Shown piece after piece: positions 46,895 through 55,341 of a stretch of DNA of 64,000 nucleotides; the first letter of the stretch is position 1, and every line of letters starts with the position of its first letter. The notes under the pieces are model-generated. The model worked only from the letters and a program-made list of their open reading frames with translations. It was not told the origin of the DNA and ran no database searches. Origin of the DNA: Sulfodiicoccus acidiphilus (lineage in GTDB: Archaea; Thermoproteota; Thermoprotei_A; Sulfolobales; Sulfolobaceae). The stretch is taken from positions 1,054,001 to 1,118,000 of the forward strand of contig NZ_AP018553.1 of NCBI RefSeq assembly GCF_003967175.1. Reading direction: 5' to 3'. A program made the position numbers and the translations under genes.

Positions 46895-47743
46895 TTGAGG
46901 CACATACACCTATCGGTAGGTAAGCTTAGTGTGGATGTCATAGTCAGGCTAGAGAGAATTCCAGACGAGGAGGAGAACGTCAATACTGACCTGTTAGAGG
47001 TGGGTCCTGGAGGGGCGGCCACAAACTACGCTGTGACCGCATCTAAGCTAGGTGACTCCGTTAAGCTCCTAGCAAAGGTTGGGGAGGGGGAGCTCTCCAC
47101 CATGGTGATGCGTCGGCTAGCATCAATGGGTGTGGGGCTTGATTACGTGGAAGAGGTGGAAGGCCCGCAGAGCGCAGCCCTCATTATATTAGGGAGTGAT
47201 GGAAAAAGGAGGATAGTTCGAAGACCAGGTGCTGGTAGTTCGTTGAAGAGGGAGGAAGTAGAGAAACTGAGTGGCCTCTTCGATGTAGTCCACTATGCGT
47301 CGGTTCCAGCAGGAATAGTGGTAAGGGATCATAGGTCCAAGCTGACAACCTACGATCCAGGACCTTTGGCCCAAGAGGCGAGAGAGTTCGAGGTGGACGT
47401 GGTGTTCGTCAATGAGGCAGAGTGGAGAAAGCTGGGGGGCGGTAAATTCAAGTCTGCTGTAATTAAGATGGGTGAGAAGGGAGCCACCACCACCGGAGAA
47501 TTGGGCGAGTGCAAGGTCGAGGCACTAAAGGTCGAGCCTGTGGACACCACTGGGGCAGGTGACTCCTTCGACGCGGCATTCAACTACGCCCTAACTAAGG
47601 GAAGGAGTGTGGAGTGGTCCCTTCAGTTCGCCTCTGTAGTGTCTGGGCTCAAGGTTACTAGAGTAGGGGGGACTAGTTCTCCTACGATGGAAGAGGTGCT
47701 GCACCTGATGGCCAGGTCCCCTCCTAGGGTGAAGTGTACTTGA
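46895..47743 (+). CDS. PfkB-family carbohydrate or nucleoside kinase
   Basis: 282-residue ribokinase-like kinase. N-terminal glycine motif EVGPGGAATNYAVTASKLG and C-terminal signature VDTTGAGDSFDAAFNYAL with the catalytic Asp and anion hole. The substrate cannot be read from the sequence; ribokinase, 2-keto-3-deoxygluconate kinase and nucleoside kinase are all in this family. TTG start at 46895. Its TGA overlaps the TTG start of dpo4, so the two genes are coupled. Divergent from the TIP49 gene. Confidence 0.88.
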   Translation: MRHIHLSVGKLSVDVIVRLERIPDEEENVNTDLLEVGPGGAATNYAVTASKLGDSVKLLAKVGEGELSTMVMRRLASMGVGLDYVEEVEGPQSAALIILGSDGKRRIVRRPGAGSSLKREEVEKLSGLFDVVHYASVPAGIVVRDHRSKLTTYDPGPLAQEAREFEVDVVFVNEAEWRKLGGGKFKSAVIKMGEKGATTTGELGECKVEALKVEPVDTTGAGDSFDAAFNYALTKGRSVEWSLQFASVVSGLKVTRVGGTSSPTMEEVLHLMARSPPRVKCT

Positions 47744-48804
47744 TAGTTGCTTTCGTGGACATTGACTACTTCTTTGCCCAGGTGGAGGAGATTCTCAACC
47801 CCTCCTTAAGGGGGAAGCCGGTGGTGGTATGTGTTTACTCTGGGCGATCCCTAGACAGTGGGGCAGTGGCGACGGCGAATTATGTGGCTAGGAAGCTCGG
47901 TGTAAAGGCTGGTATGCCAATAGTTAAGGCTAAGGAAGTTGCCCCTCAGGCGATCTACTTACCTATGAGAAGGGAACTCTACGAGGAAGTGTCCAGGAGG
48001 GTGATGAGCATCCTCAGGAGGGTATCTGCGAGAGTTGAGGTTGCAAGTGTGGATGAGGCTTATATAGATCTCACAGAAGTGGTGGAGGACTTCAATGAAG
48101 GGGTGAAAGTGGGAAGGGAACTTAAGGAGGTGATAAAGACCGAGACCGAACTCAGCGTTACGGTGGGTCTTTCTATAAATAAAGTATTCGCCAAGGTCGC
48201 AGCCGAGTCTGTCAAGCCTGGCGGTTTTAAAGCGGTGGGGCCAAACGAGGTCGAGAGGCTTATTGAGGAACTTGACGTAAAGGACATCCCTGGAGTTGGG
48301 CCAGTAATAGCCGAGAGGCTACAGAAACTCGGAGTGAGGAAGCTCACGGACGTGAGAAGTGCGGTTCGATTCGTGCTCTCCAAGGCCATAGGAAGGGCAA
48401 AGACCGAATATTTGCTGGCCCTCGCTGAGAACAGATACTTCCCTCCGGTGGAAGAGAAAGTAAGGAAGACGAGTGGGAGATATCTAACGCTCACCTCCAA
48501 CACGAGGGACTTCGATGAAATTGTGACAGTCCTGAGGAGATCTGTAGAGGAAGCCTATAGGAAGACGGAGGGGCTCCCTACTAGAGTTGCTGTAGTCGCA
48601 ATAATGGAAGACTTGGACGTAGTAAGTAGAGAGAGGAGCCTAGAGCACGGTCTTACTCAAGACTCAGCTTTCGAGATAGCGAAGGAATTACTGAAGGAAG
48701 TACTCAGAGACGACCAGAGGAAACTGAGAAGAGTGGGGGTGAGACTCGGCAAGTTCGTTAAGCCCGGGGGTCTAGACAAGTTCCTTAACCTCCAGCGAGA
48801 TTAA
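47740..48804 (+). CDS. dpo4: DNA polymerase IV (Y family)
   Basis: Translesion DNA polymerase Dpo4. The start TTG at 47740 gives the canonical N-terminus M-I-V-A-F-V-D, overlapping the PfkB stop (TTGA); the GTG at 47734 would add two residues. Catalytic acids are in FVDIDYFFAQVEE and ASVDEAYIDLTE. Palm, fingers, thumb (helix-hairpin-helix VKDIPGVGPVIAERLQKLG) and little-finger domains are complete in 354 residues. The C-terminus LDKFLNL is a PCNA-binding PIP-like motif. The last 33 nt overlap the convergent next gene. Confidence 0.96.
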   Translation: MIVAFVDIDYFFAQVEEILNPSLRGKPVVVCVYSGRSLDSGAVATANYVARKLGVKAGMPIVKAKEVAPQAIYLPMRRELYEEVSRRVMSILRRVSARVEVASVDEAYIDLTEVVEDFNEGVKVGRELKEVIKTETELSVTVGLSINKVFAKVAAESVKPGGFKAVGPNEVERLIEELDVKDIPGVGPVIAERLQKLGVRKLTDVRSAVRFVLSKAIGRAKTEYLLALAENRYFPPVEEKVRKTSGRYLTLTSNTRDFDEIVTVLRRSVEEAYRKTEGLPTRVAVVAIMEDLDVVSRERSLEHGLTQDSAFEIAKELLKEVLRDDQRKLRRVGVRLGKFVKPGGLDKFLNLQRD

Positions 48805-49161
48805 TCCCTTCACAGCCTTGGTTATCTCTACTAGCTCTTTCACCGATCCCAAAACCTCAACGTTAGTCAATAGTGGGATCTTCCTCTGGGGAGTCACGTA
48901 ACTTCTCCATATTACTTGGCGTAACTTTTCAAGGTCTTCAGACACGCCTTGAGCTTCCACTAGAACCCTAATCCCTCTAACTAGAGATCCATGATCGCGT
49001 GGGACTGACCCAGTTCTGTCTAACAGGGCCACGAAGAACGGAGAACCCTTATTCCCTCTGAAGGAGATGCAAAGGACGTAGTCTCTTCTACTGGCAATGG
49101 GAGCCACAGCTAATGTCTCAACACCCGTTCCCTTGGCGACCTTTGGAACCAGAAGAAGCAT
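48772..49161 (-). CDS. Protein of unknown function convergent with dpo4
   Basis: About 129 residues from the ATG at 49161 (MLLLVPKVAKGTGVETLAVA). A longer frame from 49239 exists, but a TATA-like TATATTATAAGG (49205-49216, minus strand) lies inside it, about 25 nt before a transcript start that would use the 49161 ATG. The sequence has alternating hydrophobic strands and helices (DYVLCISFRGNKGSPFFVAL; ELVEITKAVKGLISLEVKEL). No domain recognised, soluble. It overlaps the dpo4 3' end by 33 nt. Confidence 0.6.
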   Translation of the reverse strand: MLLLVPKVAKGTGVETLAVAPIASRRDYVLCISFRGNKGSPFFVALLDRTGSVPRDHGSLVRGIRVLVEAQGVSEDLEKLRQVIWRSYVTPQRKIPLLTNVEVLGSVKELVEITKAVKGLISLEVKELV

Positions 49162-49360
49162 GCTTCCGAAAAAGAAATTATGGAAAAAAGGGATTCGGTT
49201 TAACCTTATAATATAGCTGGGGGCATTATAGCTTTTCATATTTGATATTAACCCTCAGTCATTTGTCTTCCTCAAGGTCGAGCATGAATTCATCATTTTC
49301 TTCCCATTACCCAGAGGATCTCAACTCACACGTCTTGACTACAAAATATTCATATATGAT

Positions 49361-51166
49361 CTAGTGGGAACTGTTCACATCTTCGTAGAGCATCAAATCA
49401 TAGATCATATTATAGGCGTTGTAGGTTCCAGGACCAGTAACGTAGTTCCATCCATAATGAGCTGGTGTTGGGTTAGCTCCTCTTGTTACTGGTATCCAAG
49501 CTGGAAGGCCCTCCTCGACACCGTGGGGAGTCTCAACTATTCCGTTGTAGGAGATGTGGTAAAGTACGTAGTTCAGAGCACCTATTCTTTGTCCAGTGAG
49601 TGCTACCATGGCCGCAGTCATGGGAGCTGCTCCACTAGTTCCGTACCACAAGTAAAGTTGCCCCTGATATATCAATGGTAGACCAAAGCCGAACTCTGGT
49701 ATGTCGTATCCTCCCGCTGAGACGAAAGCTATGTCTGGGTACGTTCTCACATCAGTGGGGGTTAAAGGTATCAGAGAGGTGAGTTCGTATGATTGGACTG
49801 GGAAGACTAGACTGGAACCCCCCGTACTGTAATCCCAGCCTGAAATGGAGTCCACTGAACCTGAGGCGGAAGCGTTGATGAATATCCCGCCCACCGACGT
49901 AACTAGAGGGTCTGACTCTGGGTACCAAATGGTGTTGTAGGTGTCTATGACGAAGTTAGGTGGATGGTGATCTGTCTCGTAGCCCCAGTCTCCTGACGCT
50001 GCCAGAACCGACGTGCCTTGTTCTGCGAACTGCACCATCAGGTTGTGTATTGCGTAGAGCATGGCAGGGTAGTAAGCAGCCAAGAAGGACTCGGGAAGTG
50101 TAACCGAAATAGAAACCTCGGTGGGATTTATGTAGTTCGCCATTATGTAGTACTCATAGTAGTAATTTAGCAAGTTTCCGACCAAGGCTTGTCCTCCCAC
50201 ATATCCGTCGCTAAACACGAGGACAACGTTGGCGCTTGGCGCGAAAGCACCGGAGTACTCGACATCTAATTCGTTCTCTCCCGACTGTCCGGAGGAGGTG
50301 TCGTTACCTAGGGTGAACACACTAAGCGCGCCTGTTCTAGAGGGAGAGAAAAGGCTCCAGAAGTAATAAGCGTCGCTCTCGTTTATGTAAGATTCTGGAA
50401 CTCCCTCTATGGCTATCACGCTCCCCTCCCCTGTTTTCCCCTTGTCGTAGGCCTCGGTGAAGTTGAAGTACTGCTGCAACGTGTTGGGAAGAACGAGCAC
50501 CTTGGAGATGAGGCCATTCCCGTTGGGACCTCTGGTAGAGGTGATGTTCAGGTGCCATGGCTGGGAGATGGCTTGGTAGACTTTGGGATCTAGGTTATCT
50601 ATGCCTATTATTCCTAAGACGTGTTCACCTACTGAGTAGGGCAAAGATGGAGTGACGTTGTTGGTGAAATAGTAGAATGGACCTACATCGACGAACCCCT
50701 TCTCACCGAACCAATAGATGTCCTTCAGTGGGTAATAGTAGATGTTTATGTGAGTGTTGAAAGCCCTTTCTATTTGTCCTACAGTTCCGTTAAAGGTGAG
50801 GATTAGGCCGTAGTCTCCAGTGAGCCTAATACCGTAAGAACGCAGGTAGTCCTCTAACGACCTCTTGTAGGAATCGGTTGGATAATAATAATGCCTGAAC
50901 TGGGAAGGTGAGAGATAAGGCGACCTCTCCGAGATAATAGCGTTCAGTTGGAGGTATAGAGAAGAGTAGTTAGTGAAATTCAATATTACCGCAAAGGGGA
51001 GATCCTGAGAGGAGGGAAGTGGTTCCACGAACTGAGAATCTGGAAGTACACTGTACTGTGGAGAGGAAGTAGTGATGTAGTAGGTGGTGTTAGCTGACAA
51101 GAGGAGTCCAGATCCCAAACCAATTAGAAGAGGTAGAAGGATTAAGGGACTTAGTTCGCGCCTCAT
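49361..51166 (-). CDS. Secreted S53 (sedolisin/kumamolisin-type) serine protease
   Basis: 601 residues. N-terminal signal peptide (LILLPLLIGLGSGLLLSAN), then a pro-domain of the kumamolisin activation type (residues ~45-190), then the subtilisin-like catalytic domain. The Glu/Asp pair is in GENELDVEYSGAF and the nucleophile Ser in LWYGTSGAAPMTAAM. These carboxyl-serine proteases work at low pH, fitting an acidophile's exterior. Intact, full length. TATA-like AATTTATTC near 51192-51200 (minus strand) precedes the ATG. Confidence 0.93.
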   Translation of the reverse strand: MRRELSPLILLPLLIGLGSGLLLSANTTYYITTSSPQYSVLPDSQFVEPLPSSQDLPFAVILNFTNYSSLYLQLNAIISERSPYLSPSQFRHYYYPTDSYKRSLEDYLRSYGIRLTGDYGLILTFNGTVGQIERAFNTHINIYYYPLKDIYWFGEKGFVDVGPFYYFTNNVTPSLPYSVGEHVLGIIGIDNLDPKVYQAISQPWHLNITSTRGPNGNGLISKVLVLPNTLQQYFNFTEAYDKGKTGEGSVIAIEGVPESYINESDAYYFWSLFSPSRTGALSVFTLGNDTSSGQSGENELDVEYSGAFAPSANVVLVFSDGYVGGQALVGNLLNYYYEYYIMANYINPTEVSISVTLPESFLAAYYPAMLYAIHNLMVQFAEQGTSVLAASGDWGYETDHHPPNFVIDTYNTIWYPESDPLVTSVGGIFINASASGSVDSISGWDYSTGGSSLVFPVQSYELTSLIPLTPTDVRTYPDIAFVSAGGYDIPEFGFGLPLIYQGQLYLWYGTSGAAPMTAAMVALTGQRIGALNYVLYHISYNGIVETPHGVEEGLPAWIPVTRGANPTPAHYGWNYVTGPGTYNAYNMIYDLMLYEDVNSSH

Positions 51167-51274
51167 TTAACTGAACTGAGTGAGCAAGAATAAATTCTTT
51201 GGTTAAGAATCTGCATCTATCTCTACACTAATGTGTGACCGACAATCCGAATTCTAGAATGTCGCCAGACCCGA

Positions 51275-51312
51275 GTAAACTATCTCATCCTTAAGAACGG
51301 GGCTTCTAGGTT
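51275..51312 (-). mobile_element. Solo right end of a family-1 TnpB-type element
   Basis: Minus strand: AGAAGCCCCGTTCTTAAGG, then GATAGTTTACTC, which parallels the right-end hairpin and GTTCAC end of the intact copy. No left end was found before the next element. A remnant. Confidence 0.45.
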
Positions 51313-51478
51313 TCCGGTGACTTTCACGGTACCCTCATTCCTCATTTGTGGAGCTTACGTACCTAGACCCATGCCTCTCGTTGAGACACGGGCTTCGTTT
51401 ACGGTTCTCTTACGTTGTTACCTTTACCTCCGCTTTCGGGGTACGTCCGAGTCTTTTGAATGTTAGTTCCTAATTTAC

Positions 51479-51790
51479 AAACTGGGGGTCGAGGGGGCGG
51501 AAACCCTCGCCCTTCACGGGGGTGTAGCCCCTCCACCCCTCCGTCTAAATTTCCCTGGTTGGCGCCAACGACGCCCCTCCCCCCAGATCGATCGGGGTTT
51601 CGACGAAAACGAGGGAGGGGCGACCCCGTTCTCCCTCAATGGACTTCACGGAGGAAAGTCCCACCTTCGAGTGGGGTCCCTCCCCGATCCACTCTACTGC
51701 CCACCAGGGACGTGAACCCGAACAGAGGGTGGGAAAGACGAGCCATAGGAGGGGAACCCCCGCCCTTTAGGGCGGGGAGGAAGTCAGTCA
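51479..51790 (+). mobile_element. Short family-2 element
   Basis: Flank TTTACA (51474-51479), left end GGGGGCGGAAACCCTCGCCC with AGCCCCTCC, interior with GAGTGG/CCACTC arms and a longer loop than in other copies, CCCACC/GGTGGG stem, and a perfect 8-bp right-end hairpin CCCCGCCC/GGGCGGGG (51758-51777) followed by GAGGAAGTCAG. The tail frame GGEPPPFRAGRKSV is like the C-terminal tail of TnpB, but no nuclease region is present. The copy is more GC-rich than its relatives. Confidence 0.7.
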
Positions 51791-51833
51791 AATCCCCGTA
51801 GAGTTAAATTACTCATCGTTGCAATGGGGTAGG

Positions 51834-52943
51834 ATGAAGGTCCTCCTAAAGGGCGAAATGATAGTAGACTCCGACTACACGATAGGTCAGGGATTCGTCG
51901 GAATAGATGGGGGACAGGTTTCTTACGTAGGACAGGACCAACCAGAGGCCTTCGATGATGTCGAACTCTTCGTTGGAGGCGAGGGGAGGGTGATCCATCC
52001 TGGTCTTGCGGCGTTAGGTGTATATCCCGTCTTCTTTCCGTTTAGGTACAGGGTGCCCACTGGTAAGGTCAACGTTAACGAGGTGATTAGGAGTATGAGC
52101 AGATCCGACGCCTACTACTTCTCACTTCTAGCGGGATACAGGTTGATGAAGAAAGGCGTCACCACTGTTCTGATCAATGGTCCTTTCTTAGATCAGGCGG
52201 GAAGGGCCATGAAGTCTCTGGGTCTAAGAGTGGTAGTATTAGCTCACATAGGCTGCGACAGGGAAGAGTGGGGAACTTACGGTTCCTTGAGGGAGAGATG
52301 GGGCTCAGAAGGTACCTCCCTCGCAATAGATGTATGTGGTAGGGAATCCCTGAAAGAGGCCCTCGAACTAGCGGAGGCAGGTGGTCATACAATATTCGTG
52401 GAGAGATGGGTAGATCTGAGCGGACTTAAAAGAGGGGGAAGGAGGGTAGTTGCCATGGGAGGGGGATTCAGATGTGACCTCGACTCGGTTAAGTCCCACG
52501 GACTTGGCCTGACTTTTGTTCCCTCCTACGAGGTCTACAAGTTTTCCCTAGGGGAGATGAGGCCTTCCATATCACTAGAGTCGAGTCCGCAGATGAGCGT
52601 TATTCATGAGGCAGGGGTGGCAGTCTCTAGGTACCTCCTTAAGGCCGACGAAGCGTTTAGCTCCATCACTAGGTGGCCTCATGAACAGTTAGGTATACAA
52701 GGTGGTTCGCTAGAGGTGGGAAAACTGGGTGATGCAGTCGTGCTCAACTTTCACGATTCCTTGACGTACCCAATAGATCCATTGGCTAGCAGAGAAATGG
52801 TGATTTTCTCCGAAGCCGAAGCTGAGACCGTTGTAGTAGGTGGAGAGGTAGTATTAGACGGCGGGATTCCTATATCTGGAGACCCAGCGGACTTGGAGAA
52901 GGCTGAATCGAAAATCAGGGAATTTGGAAGGGCCTCTGGGTGA
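51834..52943 (+). CDS. Amidohydrolase-like protein lacking the HxH metal motif
   Basis: About 369 residues from the ATG at 51834 (MKVLLKGEMIVDSDYTIGQG); the upstream frame from 51819 would begin in the preceding element's flank. The N-terminal beta sandwich (FVGIDGGQVSYVG) and the C-terminal ELGKL-type end (LGIQGGSLEVGKLGDAVVLN) are those of cytosine deaminase/guanine deaminase-like amidohydrolases. Where family members have PGxxxxHxH, it reads HPGLAALGVYPVFF. The metal site is thus lost and it may be a non-enzymatic or altered family member. A methyltransferase gene begins 6 nt after the stop. Confidence 0.75.
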   Translation: MKVLLKGEMIVDSDYTIGQGFVGIDGGQVSYVGQDQPEAFDDVELFVGGEGRVIHPGLAALGVYPVFFPFRYRVPTGKVNVNEVIRSMSRSDAYYFSLLAGYRLMKKGVTTVLINGPFLDQAGRAMKSLGLRVVVLAHIGCDREEWGTYGSLRERWGSEGTSLAIDVCGRESLKEALELAEAGGHTIFVERWVDLSGLKRGGRRVVAMGGGFRCDLDSVKSHGLGLTFVPSYEVYKFSLGEMRPSISLESSPQMSVIHEAGVAVSRYLLKADEAFSSITRWPHEQLGIQGGSLEVGKLGDAVVLNFHDSLTYPIDPLASREMVIFSEAEAETVVVGGEVVLDGGIPISGDPADLEKAESKIREFGRASG

Positions 52944-52949
52944 CCCAGC

Positions 52950-53744
52950 TTGGGGGTCACAGAGAGAGCAAAGGAGGTGGGCCTCTGGAGGAGAGTCGAG
53001 GTGTTGGGAGATGTAGGGATCCTGAGCTTGCCCTTCCGATTCCAGATGGAGTCCGCCAAGGAATTTGCACAGGAAGTAATGATGAGGATGAATCTCAAGT
53101 CGGTGTGGGGGAGGTTCAGGGGAGTGAGGAGTGAGTACAGGCTTAGCGAATACGTGCATCTCGCAGGCGAGGAGAGATCCGAGGTCACCTATAGGGAAAA
53201 CGGCTGCACCTTTAAATTGGACTTCACTAAGGTGTTCTTCTCTCAGACCCTGTCTTTTGAACACCTGAGGGTAGGAAAGGAAGTGAGGAGTGGGGAGGTG
53301 GTAGTCAATATGTTTGCTGGCTTTGGACCCTTCTCCGTGATCGCGGCTAAGATAGGACGGCCCAAGGTCGTCTACTCTATTGACCTGAATCCGTACGCCT
53401 ACTACTACATGCATGTGAACAGAAGCCTCAATGATACACCAGAGGTTGTGCCCATATTTGGCGACGCATTTGAGAGACGAAGAGAGCTGAGGATAGCAGA
53501 TAGGATCATAGCTCCGCTTCCAGAGAGGTGGAGAGACGTATGGAAGGTCGTTCATAAACATGCGAGATCTGGGACTCAGGTTCATCTTTACGTCCAGGTA
53601 GAGGTGAAGAAGCGGGAGAATCCTTTGGCTAAGGCCGAAGAGCTAGTTCCAGAGGGGGAAAGATATAGGGTAGTTAGGAGTCTGAAACCCACCCTATATC
53701 ATGTAGCTGTGGACCTAGAGGTTACGAGGAGGACCTATCCTTAA
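52950..53744 (+). CDS. Trm5/Taw2-like class I tRNA methyltransferase
   Basis: 264 residues from TTG at 52950. The Trm5-type pattern is visible: LDFTKVFFSQTLSFEHLRV ahead of the SAM-binding core VVNMFAGFGPFSVIAA, YSIDLNPYAYYYM, the acidic turn IFGDAFE, and DRIIAPLPE at the motif IV position. Family members methylate G37 N1 of tRNA or act in wyosine synthesis (aminocarboxypropyl transfer by Taw2). The lack of a long N-terminal domain favours a short Trm5a/Taw2-like form; the exact reaction is uncertain. Likely cotranscribed with the upstream amidohydrolase-like gene. Confidence 0.85.
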   Translation: MGVTERAKEVGLWRRVEVLGDVGILSLPFRFQMESAKEFAQEVMMRMNLKSVWGRFRGVRSEYRLSEYVHLAGEERSEVTYRENGCTFKLDFTKVFFSQTLSFEHLRVGKEVRSGEVVVNMFAGFGPFSVIAAKIGRPKVVYSIDLNPYAYYYMHVNRSLNDTPEVVPIFGDAFERRRELRIADRIIAPLPERWRDVWKVVHKHARSGTQVHLYVQVEVKKRENPLAKAEELVPEGERYRVVRSLKPTLYHVAVDLEVTRRTYP

Positions 53745-53773
53745 AAGCACTACATTGCACATTTACTTTGTAA

Positions 53774-54004
53774 ATGGAGGACGATCCTTTCGAACTGTTG
53801 CTAGGGTTCAACGCCTCTCAGAGGAGAAGGATGGAAGTTGGAGTGCACGTCCTAAGATTTAGGAGAAGGAAGTTCAGGGGAGAGTACTTCTACTCTGTTG
53901 AACTGAGCAAAGAGGGAAAAGTGGAGACTTTAGGGCTCTTTACCGATTACGCTCCAGCGGTAAGGTACGCCGGCAAACTAGTCAAAGCCATAATGTATGA
54001 GTAA
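53774..54004 (+). CDS. Small basic protein, function unknown
   Basis: 76 residues, basic in the first half (ASQRRRMEVGVHVLRFRRRK), followed by likely beta strands (YFYSVELSKEGKVETLGLF) and a C-terminal helix (APAVRYAGKLVKAIMYE). No cysteines and no known motif. A nucleic-acid-binding role could fit the basic patch but is speculative. It lies 29 nt after the methyltransferase gene with a TATA-like TTTACTTTG just before it, so it may have its own promoter. Confidence 0.55.
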   Translation: MEDDPFELLLGFNASQRRRMEVGVHVLRFRRRKFRGEYFYSVELSKEGKVETLGLFTDYAPAVRYAGKLVKAIMYE

Positions 54005-54087
54005 GATTAGGAGATCCAACGGGGCTCGATTAATGACCTCGACGGCGTTTTTAACCCTCTAACACGTAAAGCTAAGGAGGATGAAGA

Positions 54088-55341
54088 TTGTCCTCTGAAC
54101 AGATAATGGAGTTACTGAAGACTGGAAAGATCGATTACGTTAGGGTACTCGTGGTTGACGTTCTAGGGAACGTCAGGAGTAGGTCTCTGCGAAGAATGGA
54201 GTTTGAAAAGGCCGTGGACATGGGTGTTAATTACCCAGAGTCTATCCTTTATTTAGACATCTGGGACAGGCCAATTAAACACAACTTCGACGACGTGATC
54301 GCCCATCCAGATCTCACCACTTTCATGACTTTCCCTTACTTAGAAAGGACCGGTGTGGTACTCTCCGCACTCACTGACAGTGGTGGAGTCCCATCTCCTC
54401 TCTGTGTCAGGACTGTTTTAAGAAAGGCCACCGGCAGGTTGGAGGGTCAGGGGTACAGGATGAGAGTGCTCTTCGAACCGACCTTCTACGTGCTCAGGGG
54501 TGATTCTCCTGCCGACAGTAGTAGGGCGTTCTCCTCCGAGGGCCTATTGGTGGAACAAGAGTTCCTGAAGGAGGTGGTGAAGTACTTAGAAGAAATGGAG
54601 GAGCCGGTTCAGAGGCTTAACAAGTACTTCGGGCGTGGACAATACGAAATAACGTTCTCCCCAGCCGAGGCATTAAGGTCAGCAGACTTCCTAACCGCTG
54701 CCAAGGAGGTCGTAAGGGATGTTGCTCTTCTTCATGGACTTAAAGCCACATTCATGTCCAAGCCCTTCAGCGACTCTCCAGGAAACGTCCTCCATGTTTA
54801 CTTCTCACTCCTAGATGAAGAGGACAACAACGCGACTCTAGATCAGACGACGGGGCAGCCTTCTAAAATAGCCCGGAACTTCCTCGCCGGACTTCAGGTG
54901 CACATAGGTGCGCTTTCGGCTCTGGCCCTGCCTACAGTTAACTCATATAGGAGGTTAAGGGAGGACTTCTCACCAACCGTGGCGGCCGCAGGAAGGGAGA
55001 GGAGATTCCTCCTGAGGTTTCCCGCTAACTTCAAGGACACGGGAATGTTGGAGTTCAGGCTCCCTGACACCACAGCTAATCCCTATCTGCTACTTACGGG
55101 GATGATATACGCCGGTCTTGAAGGGGTGGAGAGAGGGCTCGAATTGATGGAGGGTATCGAGAGTGAAGAGGTTCCTACGAGCCTTGAGGAGGCGCTGAGG
55201 AGGTTGTCTAACGACAGATTGATGAGGGAAGCTCTAGGAGAGGAACTCCTGTCCCTCTATGTAGAGTTGAAGCTTAGGGAAGTGAAGGAGTTTGAACAAC
55301 AGGTGACCCAATGGGAGAGGGACGTCTATCTTAGGCTCTAG
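54088..55341 (+). CDS. Glutamine synthetase-like ligase
   Basis: 417-residue glutamine synthetase superfamily member. N-terminal beta-grasp (IDYVRVLVVDVLGNVRSRSL), then the catalytic domain: metal-binding Glu in GRGQYEITFSP, His region SPGNVLHVYFSL, NSYRRL, an Arg in ERRFLLRFP, and LEFRLPDTTANPYLLL. Several motifs differ from canonical GlnA (for example RFLLRFP and FRLPD), as in gamma-glutamyl-amine ligases (GlnA-like). It may amidate glutamate or another acceptor. TTG start at 54088. It is convergent with cobQ, overlapping by 11 nt. Confidence 0.85.
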   Translation: MSSEQIMELLKTGKIDYVRVLVVDVLGNVRSRSLRRMEFEKAVDMGVNYPESILYLDIWDRPIKHNFDDVIAHPDLTTFMTFPYLERTGVVLSALTDSGGVPSPLCVRTVLRKATGRLEGQGYRMRVLFEPTFYVLRGDSPADSSRAFSSEGLLVEQEFLKEVVKYLEEMEEPVQRLNKYFGRGQYEITFSPAEALRSADFLTAAKEVVRDVALLHGLKATFMSKPFSDSPGNVLHVYFSLLDEEDNNATLDQTTGQPSKIARNFLAGLQVHIGALSALALPTVNSYRRLREDFSPTVAAAGRERRFLLRFPANFKDTGMLEFRLPDTTANPYLLLTGMIYAGLEGVERGLELMEGIESEEVPTSLEEALRRLSNDRLMREALGEELLSLYVELKLREVKEFEQQVTQWERDVYLRL

